DNA of 5,716 bases from the NCBI GenBank assembly GCA_964481385.1, contig CAYZTN010000063.1:1-5716 (forward strand), given 5' to 3'. The translations under genes and the position numbers were made by a program. The stretch is from UMGS1649 sp964481385 (GTDB lineage Bacteria > Bacillota > Clostridia > TANB77 > CAG-465). Below, in pieces: positions 5,610 through 5,716 of the stretch. The notes under the pieces are model-generated. The model was not told the DNA's origin. It did no database searches and saw only the letters and a program-made list of their open reading frames with translations. Within the stretch, counting starts at the first letter, position 1; each line of letters begins with the position of its first letter.

Positions 5610-5716
5610 GCTATTTTTCGACAGTTGTAAGCGGTTTGACAAGTGTTTAGCACAGTGATACAACCCGAGTTTGCCACTTAAAATGCTAAAAAGCAGGAGG
5701 TAAAATTCCTGCTTTT
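5610..5716 (+). other. Structured non-coding stretch ending in a hairpin at the window edge
   Basis: AAAAGCAGGA (5689-5698) and TCCTGCTTTT (5707-5716) form a perfect 10-bp stem with an 8-nt loop, shaped like a rho-independent terminator cut at its T tail. Upstream, TTTAGCA (5646-5652) is complementary to TGCTAAA (5684-5690), and the last two bases of that arm overlap the terminator stem, so the two helices compete slightly. A perfect -35 box TTGACA (5636-5641) is followed after 17 bp by TACAAC (5659-5664). I see no credible ORF. It may be a leader with an attenuator, a small RNA, or the 3' end of a minus-strand gene to the right. Confidence 0.45.

Noticed and set aside
1..5716. tRNA, rRNA, CRISPR array or conjugation/replication genes
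   Set aside because: I looked for CCA-ended cloverleaf arms, regularly spaced repeats and relaxase or Rep motifs and saw none.

Overview
The window is AT-rich, uses Shine-Dalgarno (SD) sequences of the AGGAGG/AGGTGAT type, and carries gene families typical of low-GC Firmicutes. These are an M15 peptidase with a peptidoglycan-binding domain, an SpoVB/MATE-type flippase and a large serine recombinase. The best reading is a chromosomal segment of a clostridium-like anaerobe; no species call is possible.

Layout. Positions 2-55 hold the last codons of a + strand gene, followed by two hairpins (37-112) in a convergent gap. A minus-strand host gene for a roughly 215-aa M15 peptidase plus PG-binding protein comes next, but it is split. 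Its 3' part lies at 109-378 and its 5' part at 3473-3892. Between them sits a 3,136-bp element bounded by the 15-bp direct repeat TACCCAGGTAGGTGT (364-378 and 3500-3514). Removing one repeat unit rejoins the host gene in frame and restores the TPTWVHVD motif, so the element is a site-specific insertion into the codons around the third zinc ligand. Right of the gene are a divergent intergenic region, an intact ~500-aa polytopic flippase (4039-5541), its terminator (5562-5609), and a short structured stretch ending in a second hairpin at the window edge.

The element carries a 270-bp left-end region with hairpins, a 37-aa ORF, a 522-aa large serine recombinase, a DinD homologue and a 70-aa small protein. 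It has no visible replication or conjugation genes. Three of its four genes are interrupted. The recombinase has three +1 frameshifts, dinD has one in-frame TAG, and the small protein has one +1 frameshift.

The main oddity is that all four frameshifts fall at an in-frame CGG (three) or CGC (one) arginine codon. Skipping the C at each gives GGT, GGT, GGC or GCT and restores the family-like sequence. I found no other in-frame CGG or CGC codon in roughly 1,600 codons of this window. Either a common mutational or sequencing process inserted C before G four times, or these codons are +1 recoding sites. The TAG in dinD is not explained by the recoding idea and favours ordinary decay.
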